NCBI GenBank assembly: GCA_028288705.1
Contig: JAQBNH010000019.1
Span: 1-64,000, forward strand
Length of the DNA stretch: 64,000 nucleotides
Reading direction: 5' to 3'
DNA from: Ferruginibacter sp.
GTDB taxonomy: Bacteria; Bacteroidota; Bacteroidia; Chitinophagales; Chitinophagaceae
The notes beneath the pieces were generated by a model. It was not told the origin of the DNA. It worked only from the letters and a program-made list of their open reading frames with translations, and did no database searches. A program made the translations under genes and the position numbers. Below are positions 62,611-64,000 of the stretch, one piece after another. Position 1 is the first letter of the stretch, and every line of letters starts with the position of its first letter.

Positions 62611-63444
62611 ATGGGAAATAAACTCCGTCCGCTTTTTATTAGTTGCCTGGCGATCTTAAGCGCGCTGATCACTCAAGCCCAACAAAACTCTTTCACCGTT
62701 GCTTCCTGGAACCTCAAAGATTTCGGTCGCAGTAAATCAGATGAGGAGATTGAATTTATCGCTAAAACAATTCAGAACGTGGATGTGTTGCTGATCCAGG
62801 AAGTGGTGGCCAAAGATCCGGCGGGGGCGCAGGCGGTGGGCAGACTGGGAGAGGCGTTGAACAGGCTCGGAACTAAATGGGATTACCGTGTAAGTGATAT
62901 CAGCTCTGGTGAAAATTCGTATAAGCGCGAGCGCTATGCTTTTCTCTGGAAGCCGTCGAAGCTGCAGCTGCTCGGCAGGCCATGGCTGGAAACAAAGTTC
63001 AATGCTGAGATAAATCGCGAGCCCTTCTTCGCAACATTCGTCATTGCTTCCGACACGGTAACGCTGGTGAATTTCCATGCGATCACCAAAGCGAAGCAAC
63101 CGGAAACCGAAGTTAAATATTTTAAGTTTTTACCAGCGGAATATCCCACGCTCAACCTCCTGTTCTGCGGCGACTTTAATTTACCGCAAAGCCATACGGT
63201 CTTTAATCCGTTAAAAGGAATGGGCTATGCGCCGGTCTTCATGGATCAGAAGACAACTTTAAAGAAAAACTGCCCCGGTGAAAAATGCTTGTCCGAGCCC
63301 TTTGATAACTTTTATTTTAATACCAGAAAGATGACGGCTCTATCATCTGCGACGATTCATTTTTACAGAGAATTTGAATCGATGGAAGAAGCATATCTGG
63401 TCTCTGATCATTTGCCGATTGTGGCGGAGTTTGGTTTTGAGTGA
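62611..63444 (+). CDS. Secreted endonuclease/exonuclease/phosphatase (DNase I-like)
   Basis: 277 residues from ATG 62611; a longer reading includes repeat copy 3 and lacks a signal peptide. Signal peptide MGNKLRPLFISCLAILSALI, then the fold FTVASWNLKDFGRSKSDEEI, the catalytic Glu in VLLIQEVV, NFHAITKAK, the Asp-x-Asn pair in LLFCGDFNLPQSH and the final SDHLPIVAEF (Asp and His). These are the DNase I-type residues. The protein is exported, so it may cut extracellular DNA or other phosphoesters. Confidence 0.85.
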   Translation: MGNKLRPLFISCLAILSALITQAQQNSFTVASWNLKDFGRSKSDEEIEFIAKTIQNVDVLLIQEVVAKDPAGAQAVGRLGEALNRLGTKWDYRVSDISSGENSYKRERYAFLWKPSKLQLLGRPWLETKFNAEINREPFFATFVIASDTVTLVNFHAITKAKQPETEVKYFKFLPAEYPTLNLLFCGDFNLPQSHTVFNPLKGMGYAPVFMDQKTTLKKNCPGEKCLSEPFDNFYFNTRKMTALSSATIHFYREFESMEEAYLVSDHLPIVAEFGFE

Positions 63445-63467
63445 GGTCATGACCAACGTCTTTATTT

Positions 63468-63499
63468 TTCACAAAACAATTGTGAACCATTTTCTCTCT
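63468..63499 (+). terminator. Possible terminator after the DNase I-like gene
   Basis: TTCACAA (63468-63474) with TTGTGAA (63480-63486) and a T-rich stretch after it (CCATTTTCTCTC). The stem is AT-rich. Confidence 0.35.
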
Positions 63500-63621
63500 T
63501 GAGAACGATGTCGGATAAACTTGCAACAAAAATTCGGATTTTTTGCATGCAGTAATTTGATATATTTAGTCGTAGCAATTCATACGCTGCGTGAAACCTT
63601 ACTCAGCAAAATAAGAAATAA

Positions 63622-64000
63622 ATGAGCATATTCAAGAAGAAACTGAGGATCCCCAAAGATCAAGCTTTGCCAATCCAAAATGATAGAAGAATGCTAAACA
63701 AAGCAGTTGTTTTTATTTCGTCTTTTAACACCACAAAAAGTTTTGGCCAAATTTCGAAAGAAGTTTTCAATGATTGGGAGGGAACGGGGCTAGATCAATA
63801 TTTGGTTGGAATATTATTAGAATTGGCCTCCGATGGATATATTGAAGAGCATATATCTGGAAATTCTTTTACAAATACAAAGTCATATTCGATTACAGGA
63901 AAAGGGAAGAAATTTTGCAATGCACCTTTTCTGTTTTTTAAAAGATCACCATACACATACGAAAAATTTGTAAAAATACTTGGTAATGGTTTCTTTAAGT
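63622..64000 (+). CDS. Unknown protein, N-terminal part (cut by the window end)
   Basis: An open frame of 126 codons to the window edge, starting MSIFKKKLRIPKDQALPIQN, with no stop. It has helix-strand alternation (LNKAVVFISSFNTTKSFGQI, LDQYLVGILLELASDGYIEE) followed by YSITGKGKKFCNAPFLFFKR. This resembles a winged-helix layout with a beta wing (SYSITGKGK), but no family is certain. It is AT-rich like the NERD gene. No signal peptide. Confidence 0.6.
   Translation, partial: MSIFKKKLRIPKDQALPIQNDRRMLNKAVVFISSFNTTKSFGQISKEVFNDWEGTGLDQYLVGILLELASDGYIEEHISGNSFTNTKSYSITGKGKKFCNAPFLFFKRSPYTYEKFVKILGNGFFK

Overview
The window reads as chromosome from a member of the Bacteroidota, most like the Chitinophagaceae. 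This rests on several things visible in the sequence: promoters of the Bacteroidota type (TTTG, about 19 bp, TAnnTTTG), a type IX secretion tail at the left edge, an OmpA protein with calcium-binding TSP3 repeats, and families typical of the phylum (DUF2807, DUF3667, DUF4907, DUF6089-like and DUF6728-like proteins). Coding regions look moderate in GC, and the last 3 kb is visibly more AT-rich.

Layout. 1-8.1 kb: end of a T9SS cargo gene, a periplasmic-binding-fold protein, guaA, a DUF2807 lipoprotein, a TonB-domain gene broken by an amber codon, a PAS histidine kinase with its receiver protein, and an outer-membrane barrel. 8.5-20.7 kb: the S10-spc ribosomal protein cluster, rpsJ to secY, on the + strand. 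Neither the str genes (rpsL, rpsG, fusA) nor the alpha-operon genes (infA, rpmJ, rpsM, rpsK, rpsD, rpoA, rplQ) flank it. 20.7-29.8 kb: map, an HI0933-type flavoprotein, an LptF/G permease, a citrate synthase of mitochondrial type, a lone receiver protein, tRNA-Ala(GGC), divergent oxyR and katA, and a LOG-family nucleosidase. 29.8-39.1 kb: an EamA transporter, a guanine deaminase, an msrB / b-type cytochrome / molybdopterin enzyme cluster, lpxB, three cell-wall genes (VanX-type dipeptidase, L,D-transpeptidase, RlpA) and an OmpA protein. 39.6-43.3 kb: class Ia ribonucleotide reductase, nrdB then nrdA, behind a cobalamin riboswitch. 43.5-57.4 kb: a YD-repeat-like secreted protein, DUF3667 membrane protein, mazG, a very large NtrY-like kinase, a PolX-PHP protein with a degenerate polymerase site, a histone H1-like protein, rpmA and rplU, plsC-priA and murB. 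57.5-64 kb: accessory genes (small barrel, unknown protein, Kelch plus DUF4907 pair, frameshifted NERD gene, secreted DNase I-like protein, a gene cut by the window edge) separated by two families of hairpin-bearing intergenic repeats.

How the genes work together. The ribosomal genes seem to be divided into transcription units. There is a perfect promoter before rpsJ, a likely internal promoter before rplO, a strong terminator between rplO and secY, and another between secY and map. oxyR and katA form a peroxide-response pair with an OxyR-like half-site between them. The riboswitch suggests that vitamin B12 shuts off the B12-independent ribonucleotide reductase, which predicts a B12-dependent reductase elsewhere in the genome. 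The msrB-cytochrome-molybdoenzyme group could repair oxidised methionine in the cell envelope.

The most notable items are the riboswitch-controlled nrdBA, the PolX-PHP protein with a lost catalytic aspartate, the hairpin repeats at 62.25-62.61 kb, the structured intergenic regions before rpsJ and plsC, the shared ribosomal promoter motif, and two broken genes (TonB-domain amber, NERD frameshift). I see no CRISPR array, prophage or insertion sequence.
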